Origin: Bacteroidales bacterium UBA4866
GTDB lineage: Bacteria; Bacteroidota; Bacteroidia; Bacteroidales; P3
NCBI GenBank assembly: GCA_002399565.1
Contig: DHDW01000007.1
Location: forward strand, 11,420 to 19,331
DNA length: 7,912 nucleotides
Direction: 5' to 3'
Under the pieces are notes generated by a model. That model was not told the origin of the DNA and did no database searches. It was given only the letters and a program-made list of their open reading frames with translations. Shown piece after piece: positions 1-5,986 of this stretch. Made by a program: the position numbers and the translations under genes. Positions within the stretch are counted from its first letter, which is position 1, and each line of letters opens with the position of its first letter.

Positions 1-3
1 AAT

Positions 4-45
4 TATTACTTGATTTCAGTAAAATATTACTTGATTTCAATAAAA
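4..45. repeat. Two-copy 21-bp tandem repeat
   Basis: Positions 4-24 and 25-45 are the same 21-mer apart from one G/A difference (TATTACTTGATTTCAGTAAAA against TATTACTTGATTTCAATAAAA). Sequence beyond 46 does not continue the repeat. Further copies could lie left of the window, though positions 1-3 match only partly. The second copy ends in ATTTCA (34-39), which can pair with TGAAAT (46-51). The 21-bp period is the same as in the separate array at 151-234, but the sequence is unrelated. Confidence 0.85.
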
Positions 46-128
46 TGAAATAAGAGTTTAAGCTTTTTAAAGACTTTAGACTCCTTAATCTCCTAAAACG
101 AAAAATCACCTAAAAAACTAAACTCTCA

Positions 129-252
129 AAAAAACTCAATCATAACTAAAAATATCTCCCTTATAATTAAAAATATGTCCCTTATATTTTTGAATATGTC
201 CCTTATATTTTTAAATATGTCCCTTATATTTTAAATTATGATTGACTTTTTT
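129..252. repeat. 17-bp inverted repeat enclosing the 21-bp array
   Basis: Positions 129-145 (AAAAAACTCAATCATAA) and 236-252 (TTATGATTGACTTTTTT) are reverse complements at 16 of 17 positions, the exception being 135 against 246. They sit just outside the four-unit array at 151-234. The whole resembles a small intergenic element of about 124 bp with terminal inverted repeats. As RNA it would be a 17-bp stem with a 90-nt loop that itself contains hairpins. No target-site duplication was identified. Element identity is inference; the inverted repeat itself is directly visible. Confidence 0.75.
151..234. repeat. Four-unit 21-bp tandem array (AATATGTCCCTTATATTTT type)
   Basis: Units run 151-171, 172-192, 193-213 and 214-234, an exact 21-bp period. 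The first unit is the most diverged (ATCTCCC and TTATAATTA instead of ATGTCCC and TTATATTTT). Each full unit carries an inverted repeat: in the second, AAAAATAT (169-176) pairs with ATATTTTT (184-191) around the loop GTCCCTT. A period of 21 bp is about two helical turns, so the C-rich cores lie on the same face of the DNA. There are no unique spacers, so this is not a CRISPR. Function is unknown. Confidence 0.9.
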
Positions 253-378
253 ATCTACATGAAGTTATTTCTAATATTTTGCAGTTAAGACTTATTAATA
301 ATCATAAATTAATTATTCTTGTTCACATGTTTGCGGAAATTGTCGGAAATAAGGGAAGGGAATTTCACAATTAAAATA

Positions 379-408
379 TTGTCTTTCTCAAGTAATGTAT
401 TAATTTTG
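379..408 (+). promoter_or_regulatory. Bacteroidetes-type promoter of the kinase gene
   Basis: TAATTTTG at 401-408 matches the Bacteroidetes -7 consensus TAnnTTTG exactly. TTG at 379-381 lies 19 nt upstream and fits the -33 element. Transcription would start near 413-416, giving a 5' leader of only about a dozen bases before the ATG at 427, with no Shine-Dalgarno sequence. The core lies in the perfect palindrome TTTTGCAAAA (404-413). Two CGGAAAT copies upstream (334-350) might be an activator or repressor site; that is speculative. Confidence 0.7.
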
Positions 409-426
409 CAAAAATAATTTTTTGAA

Positions 427-1287
427 ATGTTATTAGTTTGTGATAGTGGTTCTACTAAAGCTGATTGGTGTTTGGTGGACAAGGAAAATAATAGGAAATT
501 CATCGCAACATGCGGAATGAATCCTTATAACATATCTCAGGAAGCAATTTGTCAGGAAATAGAATCTGTATTAATTTCATCCATTAATCCAAAAGATGTT
601 GGTGTCATGAAATTTTATGGAGCTGGTTGCAGTGCTGAGGTTAAGAAGAATGAGTTGAAAGAGATTTTTTCTCAGTATTTTACTAATGCTAATATAGAAA
701 TAGAACACGATTTGCTTGGAGCTGCAAGAGCTTTGTGCAATAATGAAAAAGGGCTTTGTGCTATTTTAGGTACTGGTTCAAATTCATGTCTATATGATGG
801 GGAAAATATCCTTGAAAATGTTCCCTCTTTAGGATATGTTCTTTGTGATGAGGGAGCAGGAACAAATATAGGAAAATTAATTCTTAGAAATTATCTCCGC
901 CATCTCCTTCCAAAGGATTTAGAAAAAGAGTTTTCTATTCAATTTCCAGGAGAAGAATCTGATTTTCTAAATAGATTATATAAAGGAAGTGTTCCCAATT
1001 ATTATTTGGCATCTTTTGCAAAATTTGTTGTAGATAGGAAGCAAAATGAATATTGTCGCAATTTGATAAAGGAGAGTTTTCGTTCTTTCTTTGATAACCA
1101 AATATTGCTTTATACTAACTATTCTGAATATAAGATAAATATTGTCGGGAGTGTTGGCTTTTTATGTCAGGATGTTTTCAAAGAAGTTGCGTTGGAATAT
1201 GGCTTAGATATAGGAAAGTTTATTCAAGCTCCACTTAAAGATTTAGTGGATTTTCATTTTTATTTAGACCTAAAAGATAATAATTGA
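427..1287 (+). CDS. BadF/BadG/BcrA/BcrD-type ATPase, N-acetylglucosamine kinase-like
   Basis: This is a 286-residue cytoplasmic protein of the ASKHA (actin/sugar kinase/Hsp70) fold. The N-terminal phosphate loop DSGSTKADW is at residues 6-14. An Asp at 95 in HDLLGAARAL occupies the place of the catalytic base in N-acetylglucosamine kinases. The second phosphate motif ILGTGSNS is at 113-120, GYVLCDEGAGTNIGK at 136-150, and the C-terminal adenosine motif NIVGSVGFL at 238-246. Relatives phosphorylate N-acetylglucosamine or other amino sugars, while other family members are ATPase subunits that activate dehydratases or reductases. The length fits the single-domain kinase-like type, and no activase Fe-S cysteine pattern is seen, so a sugar kinase, perhaps in amino-sugar or cell-wall recycling, is favoured. 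The exact substrate cannot be read. The ATG lies about 12 nt from the predicted transcription start and has no Shine-Dalgarno. The gene is the first of the co-directional series. Confidence 0.85.
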   Translation: MLLVCDSGSTKADWCLVDKENNRKFIATCGMNPYNISQEAICQEIESVLISSINPKDVGVMKFYGAGCSAEVKKNELKEIFSQYFTNANIEIEHDLLGAARALCNNEKGLCAILGTGSNSCLYDGENILENVPSLGYVLCDEGAGTNIGKLILRNYLRHLLPKDLEKEFSIQFPGEESDFLNRLYKGSVPNYYLASFAKFVVDRKQNEYCRNLIKESFRSFFDNQILLYTNYSEYKINIVGSVGFLCQDVFKEVALEYGLDIGKFIQAPLKDLVDFHFYLDLKDNN

Positions 1288-1298
1288 TAAAAAAATTG

Positions 1299-1306
1299 TA
1301 TTTTCG
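1299..1306 (+). promoter_or_regulatory. Possible weak -7 element before purA
   Basis: TATTTTCG at 1299-1306 differs at one position from TAnnTTTG. A second near-match, TAGTTTG, is at 1311-1317. Neither has a TTG at the ideal distance: TTG at 1284-1286 is 12 nt from the first and 24 nt from the second. The 77-nt gap between the kinase gene and purA, much longer than the 13-nt gaps elsewhere, makes an internal promoter plausible. It would give a leader of about 50 nt before the ATG at 1365. Confidence 0.35.
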
Positions 1307-1364
1307 CAGATAGTTTGCACGTTTAATAACGATAAATGTTAATTTCAAAAATTGAATTTATATA

Positions 1365-2663
1365 ATGAATAAAGTAGATGTTTTACTTGGTTTACAGTGG
1401 GGGGATGAAGGAAAAGGAAAAATAGTTGATGTTCTTACTCCAAAATATGATATTATTGCTCGTTTTCAAGGTGGTCCAAATGCAGGACATACCTTAGAGT
1501 TTAATGGTATTAAGCATGTATTAAATATTATACCTTCTGGAATATTTCATTCAGAAAAACAAAATATTATTGGAAATGGAGTTTTAATAGAGCCTCTTAT
1601 TTTTGAAAGAGAAATTAGGGATTTGGAAGCAAAGGGAATGAAACCAACAACAAATCTATTTATTTCAAAAAAAGCTCACCTGATTACTCCTTCACATAGA
1701 ATGTTGGATATTGCTAATGAATTATTTAAGGGTAAAGAAAAAATAGGTTCAACATTAAAAGGTATTGGACCTACTTACACTGACAAAATAGCACGTATAG
1801 GACTAAGGGTTGGAGATATTCTGAGAGATGATTGGATGGCGAGATATAATGATTTAAAAGAAACACATTTAAGGCAACTAAAATCTTTAGGACATGATAT
1901 GTCTTCATTCACAATAGATAATATATCATTTGAAGAGTATGAAACAAGATGGCTTAATTCATTAGAAACACTTAAATCATTTTGTTTTATCAATAGTGAA
2001 TACTTCCTTAACGATGCATTAAAAGAAGGGAAGAAGATTTTGGCAGAAGGAGCTCAGGGCTCAATGTTGGATATTGATTTTGGATCTTATCCTTTTGTTA
2101 CTTCATCCAATACAATAACTGCAGGAGTTTGTTCTGGATTAGGCATTGCTCCTTCAAATATTGGAAGAGTATTTGGTTTATGTAAAGCATATTGCACAAG
2201 AGTTGGAAGTGGACCTTTCCCAACAGAGTTATTTGATGAAACAGGAGAGAAACTTAGAGTTACGGGAAATGAATTTGGTTCAACAACAGGTCGTCCTCGT
2301 AGATGTGGATGGATAGATATTCCTGCTCTAAATTACGCTTGTATGCTAAGTGGAGTTACTGATTTAGTAGTTACAAAAGTGGACGTATTAAATGATTTTG
2401 ATGTTGTTAAAATGTGTACAAATTATAAGATTAATAATGAAGTATCCATTCAAGTACCATATGACATCGGAGAAAAAATAGAAGTCGTTCTTGATGAACA
2501 TAAAGGATGGAATAGTAACCTTCATGGCATTAAGTCGTATAATGATTTGCCTGAAGAATTAAAGTGTTATATTGCAAATATAGAAAAGATAACAGGAGTT
2601 AATGTTGCAATAATATCAACAAGTCCTGATAGAGAGGATACAATATTTAAAGTTAAAATATAA
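1365..2663 (+). CDS. purA: Adenylosuccinate synthetase (PurA)
   Basis: PurA catalyses the GTP-dependent joining of IMP and aspartate to adenylosuccinate, the first committed step from IMP to AMP, in the cytoplasm. At 432 residues it is full length for the family. The N-terminal glycine loop GDEGKGK is at residues 13-19, with the catalytic Asp14. GGPNAGHT at 36-43 carries the catalytic His42. The IMP-binding segment GSTLKGIGPTYTDKIAR is at 128-144, and EGAQGSMLDIDFG at 228-240 is followed by the SYPFVTSSNT motif. TRVGSGPFPTE is at 278-288, the GTP and aspartate loop GSTTGRPRRCGW at 305-316, the guanine-recognition TKVDVLNDFD at 337-346, and the C-terminal STSPDRE at 418-424. All catalytic positions are kept. 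The start has no Shine-Dalgarno, but the frame opens at the conserved N-terminus. It is followed after 13 nt by the PepSY-like gene, with no terminator between. Confidence 0.98.
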   Translation: MNKVDVLLGLQWGDEGKGKIVDVLTPKYDIIARFQGGPNAGHTLEFNGIKHVLNIIPSGIFHSEKQNIIGNGVLIEPLIFEREIRDLEAKGMKPTTNLFISKKAHLITPSHRMLDIANELFKGKEKIGSTLKGIGPTYTDKIARIGLRVGDILRDDWMARYNDLKETHLRQLKSLGHDMSSFTIDNISFEEYETRWLNSLETLKSFCFINSEYFLNDALKEGKKILAEGAQGSMLDIDFGSYPFVTSSNTITAGVCSGLGIAPSNIGRVFGLCKAYCTRVGSGPFPTELFDETGEKLRVTGNEFGSTTGRPRRCGWIDIPALNYACMLSGVTDLVVTKVDVLNDFDVVKMCTNYKINNEVSIQVPYDIGEKIEVVLDEHKGWNSNLHGIKSYNDLPEELKCYIANIEKITGVNVAIISTSPDREDTIFKVKI

Positions 2664-2676
2664 TCTAAGAAAAGAT

Positions 2677-3780
2677 ATGAGAAAGATTTTATTAATAATA
2701 ATTCTATTTGCTTGTGCTCTTTCAATGCAAGCTCAAAAACTTAGACTTTCTGACATTCCACAAGAGGTTAGAATGGGGTTGCAAAATACATATACCGATT
2801 ATAAATTAATAGGTTGGTATTTTGAAACAGGTCAGTATGTTGCAGAAATTGATATAGATAATAGAGCTGGAAGAGTATTTCTTACTGCAAATGGAAATTG
2901 GCAGTTTACAATATTTAATGTGCCGGAACAGGAACTTCCTACTTTGGTTGCAAATTATTTTATTAATAACTATCCTGGCTATAGAATTAAAAAATCTGAA
3001 TATGTTGAAGATTATGGTGGAGATAATTATTATAGATTAATTATTTCAATGAAAGGAGTTGGTCAAACTGAGTATGAAATGATTTTTGACACAAGAGGTA
3101 AGATGATTAAAACCAACGCTCCTGACCCTGATTTTGTTAAAAAGGATTATATAGCTCGTTTAAACCCTGAAGATATTGAACGTCAACAAAAGAAAATGGC
3201 TGAAAGAACTGCTCTACCAGGAACTGGACTTGAAATTGGAGATGAAAATTATGTTGCTGCAAATAAAGATCCTAAAAGTAGTGGTAAAAAAGGTAGAAAG
3301 GTAGATATTGAAACTCCAGAAATAAATGAAACTCCAAAAATTCCTGAGACTGTAACCAAAGCTTTTGCAAAAAAATATCCAAGAATTGAAGTTGATGAAT
3401 GGAAAAAAGATGGAGAAAACTATAAAGCATATTTTAAAAATCGTCAAGGTACAGAACTTGAAACTTTATTTATGCCTGATGGTATGGTAATGTCAACAAC
3501 TACAAGTGTTGCACCAAGTCGTTATCCTCGTATAATTCTTAAAGATCTTGATCAACGTTATCCTAATGCAAAACTATCTTTTATTCAAAAGGTTGATTAC
3601 GACACAAAATATAAACGAACTGTTACAGACAGAAAACTTGAACAATATTTTTACGTTGAGCTAACTGAAAAAATTAAAGGAAGAAAAGACGTAAAAACTA
3701 TTAAACTTCTTTATGATAAATCATTTAAATTCCAAGGTTTAGCTGGTGCTGCTGATGATTATGAATATGATGAGGAGTAA
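2677..3780 (+). CDS. Secreted PepSY-like (DUF2874-type) four-repeat protein
   Basis: This 367-residue exported protein begins with a signal peptide (residues 1-19: MRK, a hydrophobic LLIIILFACAL core, then SMQA|Q), leaving an N-terminal Gln as is common for Bacteroidetes exports. There is no lipobox Cys at the cleavage site, so it is probably periplasmic or surface-located. The mature part shows about four PepSY/BLIP-like units of helix plus four strands: roughly 22-80, 84-146, 218-275 and 279-355. The helices carry the recurring theme 'xxAFxxxYPxx' (NYFINNYPGY at 93-102, AFAKKYPRIE at 229-238, DLDQRYPNAK at 290-299). A basic, Gly/Pro-containing linker (about 147-217) separates two pairs. The tail DDYEYDEE (360-367) is strongly acidic. 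Molecular function of the family is unknown, with suggested roles as inhibitors or binding modules. It lies between purA and the OstA-like gene, which suggests co-expression with the latter as an envelope pair. Confidence 0.8.
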   Translation: MRKILLIIILFACALSMQAQKLRLSDIPQEVRMGLQNTYTDYKLIGWYFETGQYVAEIDIDNRAGRVFLTANGNWQFTIFNVPEQELPTLVANYFINNYPGYRIKKSEYVEDYGGDNYYRLIISMKGVGQTEYEMIFDTRGKMIKTNAPDPDFVKKDYIARLNPEDIERQQKKMAERTALPGTGLEIGDENYVAANKDPKSSGKKGRKVDIETPEINETPKIPETVTKAFAKKYPRIEVDEWKKDGENYKAYFKNRQGTELETLFMPDGMVMSTTTSVAPSRYPRIILKDLDQRYPNAKLSFIQKVDYDTKYKRTVTDRKLEQYFYVELTEKIKGRKDVKTIKLLYDKSFKFQGLAGAADDYEYDEE

Positions 3781-3801
3781 TATAAAGAAGATAAATTTAA
3801 T

Positions 3802-5334
3802 ATGAAATTAAAGATTATATTCATTTTTTTATGTCTTATAATCTTTACCCCAAATGTTTTTAGCCAAAAGAAAATAAATTATAAAGCTTCTTGGAGCGAA
3901 ACTCGTCCTTCTTTTCCTGATGAAATCATTATGACAAAGGAGGTAGAGTTTGAACATGAAGGAATGAGGATGTATTGTGATTCAGCGATTTTCAATGAAA
4001 AAGAGAATCGTTTTAGATCTTTTGGGAATATACATATTGTTCAACATGATTCATTGCACGTTTGGGGTGATGAGTTGTATTATGAAGGAGAAACAAAAGT
4101 AGCAGAAATGTTTGGAGAAAAAGTTGTTATGAAAGATAATAATATAACTTTAAATACAACTTATCTTATCTTAGAAAGAATTCCAAATACAGTTAGTTAT
4201 ACAAGATGGGCTGATATTTACGATAATAAATCAACTTTGAGAAGTCGTCAAGCAACTTATGATATGACCACAAAAGATATTTATTTTGTAAGAAAAGTTG
4301 AAATCAATTCTGAAAAAACAAAAGTCTATTCAGACACAATGGTATATAATACTAATACCGACATAGCAACATTTTATGGCCCTACAAACATTATTACAAA
4401 GGATAGCACTTTTATTTATACAGAATTAGGTTGGTTTAATACCAAAACAGAAGAATCCATGTCATATAAACAATCTCAAATGTTGAATGAAAATAGGATT
4501 CTTCAGGCAGATACCCTCTTTTATAATTCCCAAACTAAGCTTGGAGAAGGATTGAAAAATGTTTATATTGAAGATACAGCACAACACATAATTCTTACAT
4601 CTCACAAAGCATATATAAATAATAGTTTAGATACAAATTCATACACTTTTTTAACAGAGCAAGCTTTAATGCGTCAAATCAATGATAAAGATACTCTTTT
4701 TATGCACGCAGATACAATATGGGTTAATCACGACACATTAATGAATGTTAAGAATATTTATGCATATTATGGTGCTAAAGTATATAGGGAAGATGTTCAG
4801 GCTGCTGCAGAAAGAATGTATTTTTATATGAATGATTCATTATTATATATGTTAGACAGACCAATAATGTGGTCGGAAGAGAATCAAATAACTGCCGATA
4901 CTATCATTATGAATATTGGCAAAAAGTATATCTATAGCGCTGAAATGTTCCCAAAAGCTTTTGTTATTCAAGATGCAGATTCATTATCAGAGGAGCGTTA
5001 TAATCAAATTTATGGTAAAAGAATGAAAGCTTTTTTTAATAAGAATAAGCTATATCTTGTTGAAGTTTATGGAAATGCTCAATCAATCTATTATATTTGG
5101 GAAGAAGAAAAAAACAAAGCACCAAAGCTTTTAGGTATTAATGTGGGAAGTGGTTCTGAAATGAAAATTTATGTTTCAAAAAATAAGATTAGAAAAATAA
5201 CAACTATAACCAATCCTGTCTTTTTTACTGATGATGAAGAAAATGTTAAAGAAGAAGATAAGAAATTAAAAGGTTTTGAATGGAGAATAAAAGAAAGACC
5301 ATTAAAACCAGAAGATATATTTATTAAAAGATGA
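3802..5334 (+). CDS. OstA/LptA-like periplasmic protein (LPS-transport type)
   Basis: This 510-residue protein has a Sec signal peptide (residues 1-21, hydrophobic IIFIFLCLIIF, cleavage near VFS|Q). The mature part is a chain of repeating strands with the theme '(Y/H/A)xD(S/T/E)(A/L/M)xY(N/E/D)...Gxxx(I/V)', seen around residues 57-80, 87-110, 148-168, 175-198, 235-256, 302-325 and 336-372. This is the OstA/LptA fold, a rolled beta-sheet that forms a lipid groove. LptA bridges LptC and LptD to carry lipopolysaccharide across the periplasm. Bacteroidetes have such long multi-repeat forms, here much longer than the roughly 185 residues of E. coli LptA. No C-terminal beta-barrel like that of LptD follows. 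The C-terminus is charged and ends in a Lys-rich segment. It starts 21 nt after the PepSY-like gene with no recognisable Shine-Dalgarno. An LPS-transport role is inferred from the fold; the exact partner is unknown. Confidence 0.85.
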   Translation: MKLKIIFIFLCLIIFTPNVFSQKKINYKASWSETRPSFPDEIIMTKEVEFEHEGMRMYCDSAIFNEKENRFRSFGNIHIVQHDSLHVWGDELYYEGETKVAEMFGEKVVMKDNNITLNTTYLILERIPNTVSYTRWADIYDNKSTLRSRQATYDMTTKDIYFVRKVEINSEKTKVYSDTMVYNTNTDIATFYGPTNIITKDSTFIYTELGWFNTKTEESMSYKQSQMLNENRILQADTLFYNSQTKLGEGLKNVYIEDTAQHIILTSHKAYINNSLDTNSYTFLTEQALMRQINDKDTLFMHADTIWVNHDTLMNVKNIYAYYGAKVYREDVQAAAERMYFYMNDSLLYMLDRPIMWSEENQITADTIIMNIGKKYIYSAEMFPKAFVIQDADSLSEERYNQIYGKRMKAFFNKNKLYLVEVYGNAQSIYYIWEEEKNKAPKLLGINVGSGSEMKIYVSKNKIRKITTITNPVFFTDDEENVKEEDKKLKGFEWRIKERPLKPEDIFIKR

Positions 5335-5349
5335 CAATTTGTCATTTTT
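5331..5349 (+). promoter_or_regulatory. 15-bp palindrome plus T-run at the OstA-like/grpE junction
   Basis: ATGACAATTTGTCAT (5331-5345) is a perfect inverted repeat around a central T. It overlaps the TGA stop of the OstA-like gene (5332-5334) and is followed at once by a T-run (5345-5349). It could act as a short, weak attenuator or terminator hairpin (6-bp stem, 3-nt loop) or as an operator for the heat-shock pair behind it. It does not resemble the CIRCE element (TTAGCACTC-N9-GAGTGCTAA). No full consensus promoter was found in the 51-nt gap. Confidence 0.45.
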
Positions 5350-5373
5350 GATATTTAGGAATAAAACTTGAAT

Positions 5374-5379
5374 AGGAGG
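5374..5379 (+). promoter_or_regulatory. Perfect Shine-Dalgarno that fixes the grpE start
   Basis: AGGAGG lies 6 nt before the ATG at 5386. It is the only strong ribosome binding site in the window; the other five genes have none. It lies inside the frame that could open at the TTG at 5368, so it argues for ATG 5386 over that TTG. A later ATG at 5407 has only an A-rich upstream sequence. Confidence 0.8.
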
Positions 5380-5385
5380 AAGAAA

Positions 5386-5973
5386 ATGATTAAAAGGAAA
5401 AAGAAAATGGACAAAATTAACAATGAAACTATGGATAATCTCAAAGAAGATACAGCTACAGCAGAAACAAATCTAAATGAAGAAATTAATGTTCCAGAAA
5501 ATGATTCTAATTCAGAAATAAATAAATTAGAAGAAATGGGAAAGAAATTGGAAGAAATAAATGATAAATATCTAAGATTATATTCCGATTTTGAAAATTT
5601 TAGAAAGAGAACGTCAAAAGAGAGAATAGAAATGATTCAATATGCTTCTGAAGAAACCATAAAAGGTCTTTTGACAATTGTTGATGATTATGAAAGAGCT
5701 ATTGAAGATTTAAATAGTCAAGAAAATGTTCCTCAAACTTCAAAAGAAGGAATCCTTTTAGTGTATAACAAATTGATGAATTTCTTAACTCAAAAAGGAG
5801 TTAAGAAAATTAATGCTAAAGGAGAAATGTTTGATGAAAACCTTCATGAAGCTGTTTCTCAGTTTCCTGCAGAAAATGGAAGCCAAAAAGGATTAGTTAT
5901 TGAAGAATTACTTAAAGGATACACAATGTTCGATAAAGTAATAAGATTTTCAAAAGTTGTAGTAGCTATATAA
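5386..5973 (+). CDS. grpE: GrpE, nucleotide exchange factor of DnaK
   Basis: GrpE is a cytoplasmic dimer that releases ADP from DnaK and so resets the Hsp70 cycle. From the ATG at 5386 the protein has 195 residues, a normal length. The first 10 residues are very basic ([10 protein letters not shown]). An acidic, probably disordered stretch (about 15-45) follows, then the long dimerising coiled coil (about 46-105, with [15 protein letters not shown] at 62-76). Next is a helical-bundle part and the beta-domain that contacts the DnaK ATPase lobe (about 145-195: [13 protein letters not shown], then [25 protein letters not shown], the GrpE signature region). The frame is open further up to a TTG at 5368, but the AGGAGG at 5374-5379 points to 5386; ATG 5407 would remove only 7 residues and cannot be ruled out. 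It is followed by dnaJ after 13 nt, so the two are surely co-transcribed. Confidence 0.96.
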   Translation: MIKRKKKMDKINNETMDNLKEDTATAETNLNEEINVPENDSNSEINKLEEMGKKLEEINDKYLRLYSDFENFRKRTSKERIEMIQYASEETIKGLLTIVDDYERAIEDLNSQENVPQTSKEGILLVYNKLMNFLTQKGVKKINAKGEMFDENLHEAVSQFPAENGSQKGLVIEELLKGYTMFDKVIRFSKVVVAI

Positions 5974-5986
5974 TATTATTAAGATA

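Larger units (their letters stand above)
1..378. other. Gene-free AT-rich leader before the kinase gene
   Basis: No convincing coding region is visible on either strand. The stretch holds a two-copy 21-bp tandem repeat (4-45), a 17-bp inverted repeat enclosing a four-copy 21-bp array (129-252), and a pair of CGGAAAT direct repeats 10 bp apart (334-340 and 344-350) just upstream of the promoter. A minus-strand open frame overlapping 309-503 runs over the promoter and into the kinase gene and is taken as chance. Whatever gene lies to the left ends outside the window, and no clear terminator for it is visible. Confidence 0.7.

Noticed and set aside
151..234. Possible CRISPR array
   Set aside because: Units follow each other directly with a 21-bp period and no unique spacers; no cas gene is present. 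The same holds for 7445-7530.
151..234. Plasmid iteron origin
   Set aside because: The 21-22-bp period is similar, but the flanking genes are chromosomal housekeeping genes and no replication initiator is in the window.
409..416. Minus-strand -7 element (TATTTTTG) abutting the kinase promoter
   Set aside because: It arises from the TTTTGCAAAA palindrome. There is no minus-strand -33 TTG at the right distance and no gene to the left that would use it.
309..503. Minus-strand open frame of 64 codons
   Set aside because: It overlaps the kinase promoter and gene start, has no family motif, and looks like a chance frame in AT-rich DNA.
1775..1993. Minus-strand frame inside purA
   Set aside because: It lies fully within the well-conserved purA coding sequence and has no recognisable motif.
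3214..3447. Minus-strand Phe/Ile-rich frame inside the PepSY-like gene
   Set aside because: Its apparent hydrophobicity is the complement of Lys/Glu-rich codons; there is no sign of a real membrane protein.
5368..5385. TTG start for grpE
   Set aside because: The Shine-Dalgarno AGGAGG at 5374-5379 lies inside this extension and points to ATG 5386; the added residues are not part of the GrpE family.
5335..5385. CIRCE/HrcA operator before grpE
   Set aside because: No TTAGCACTC-N9-GAGTGCTAA or close variant is present; the palindrome at 5331-5345 is unrelated.
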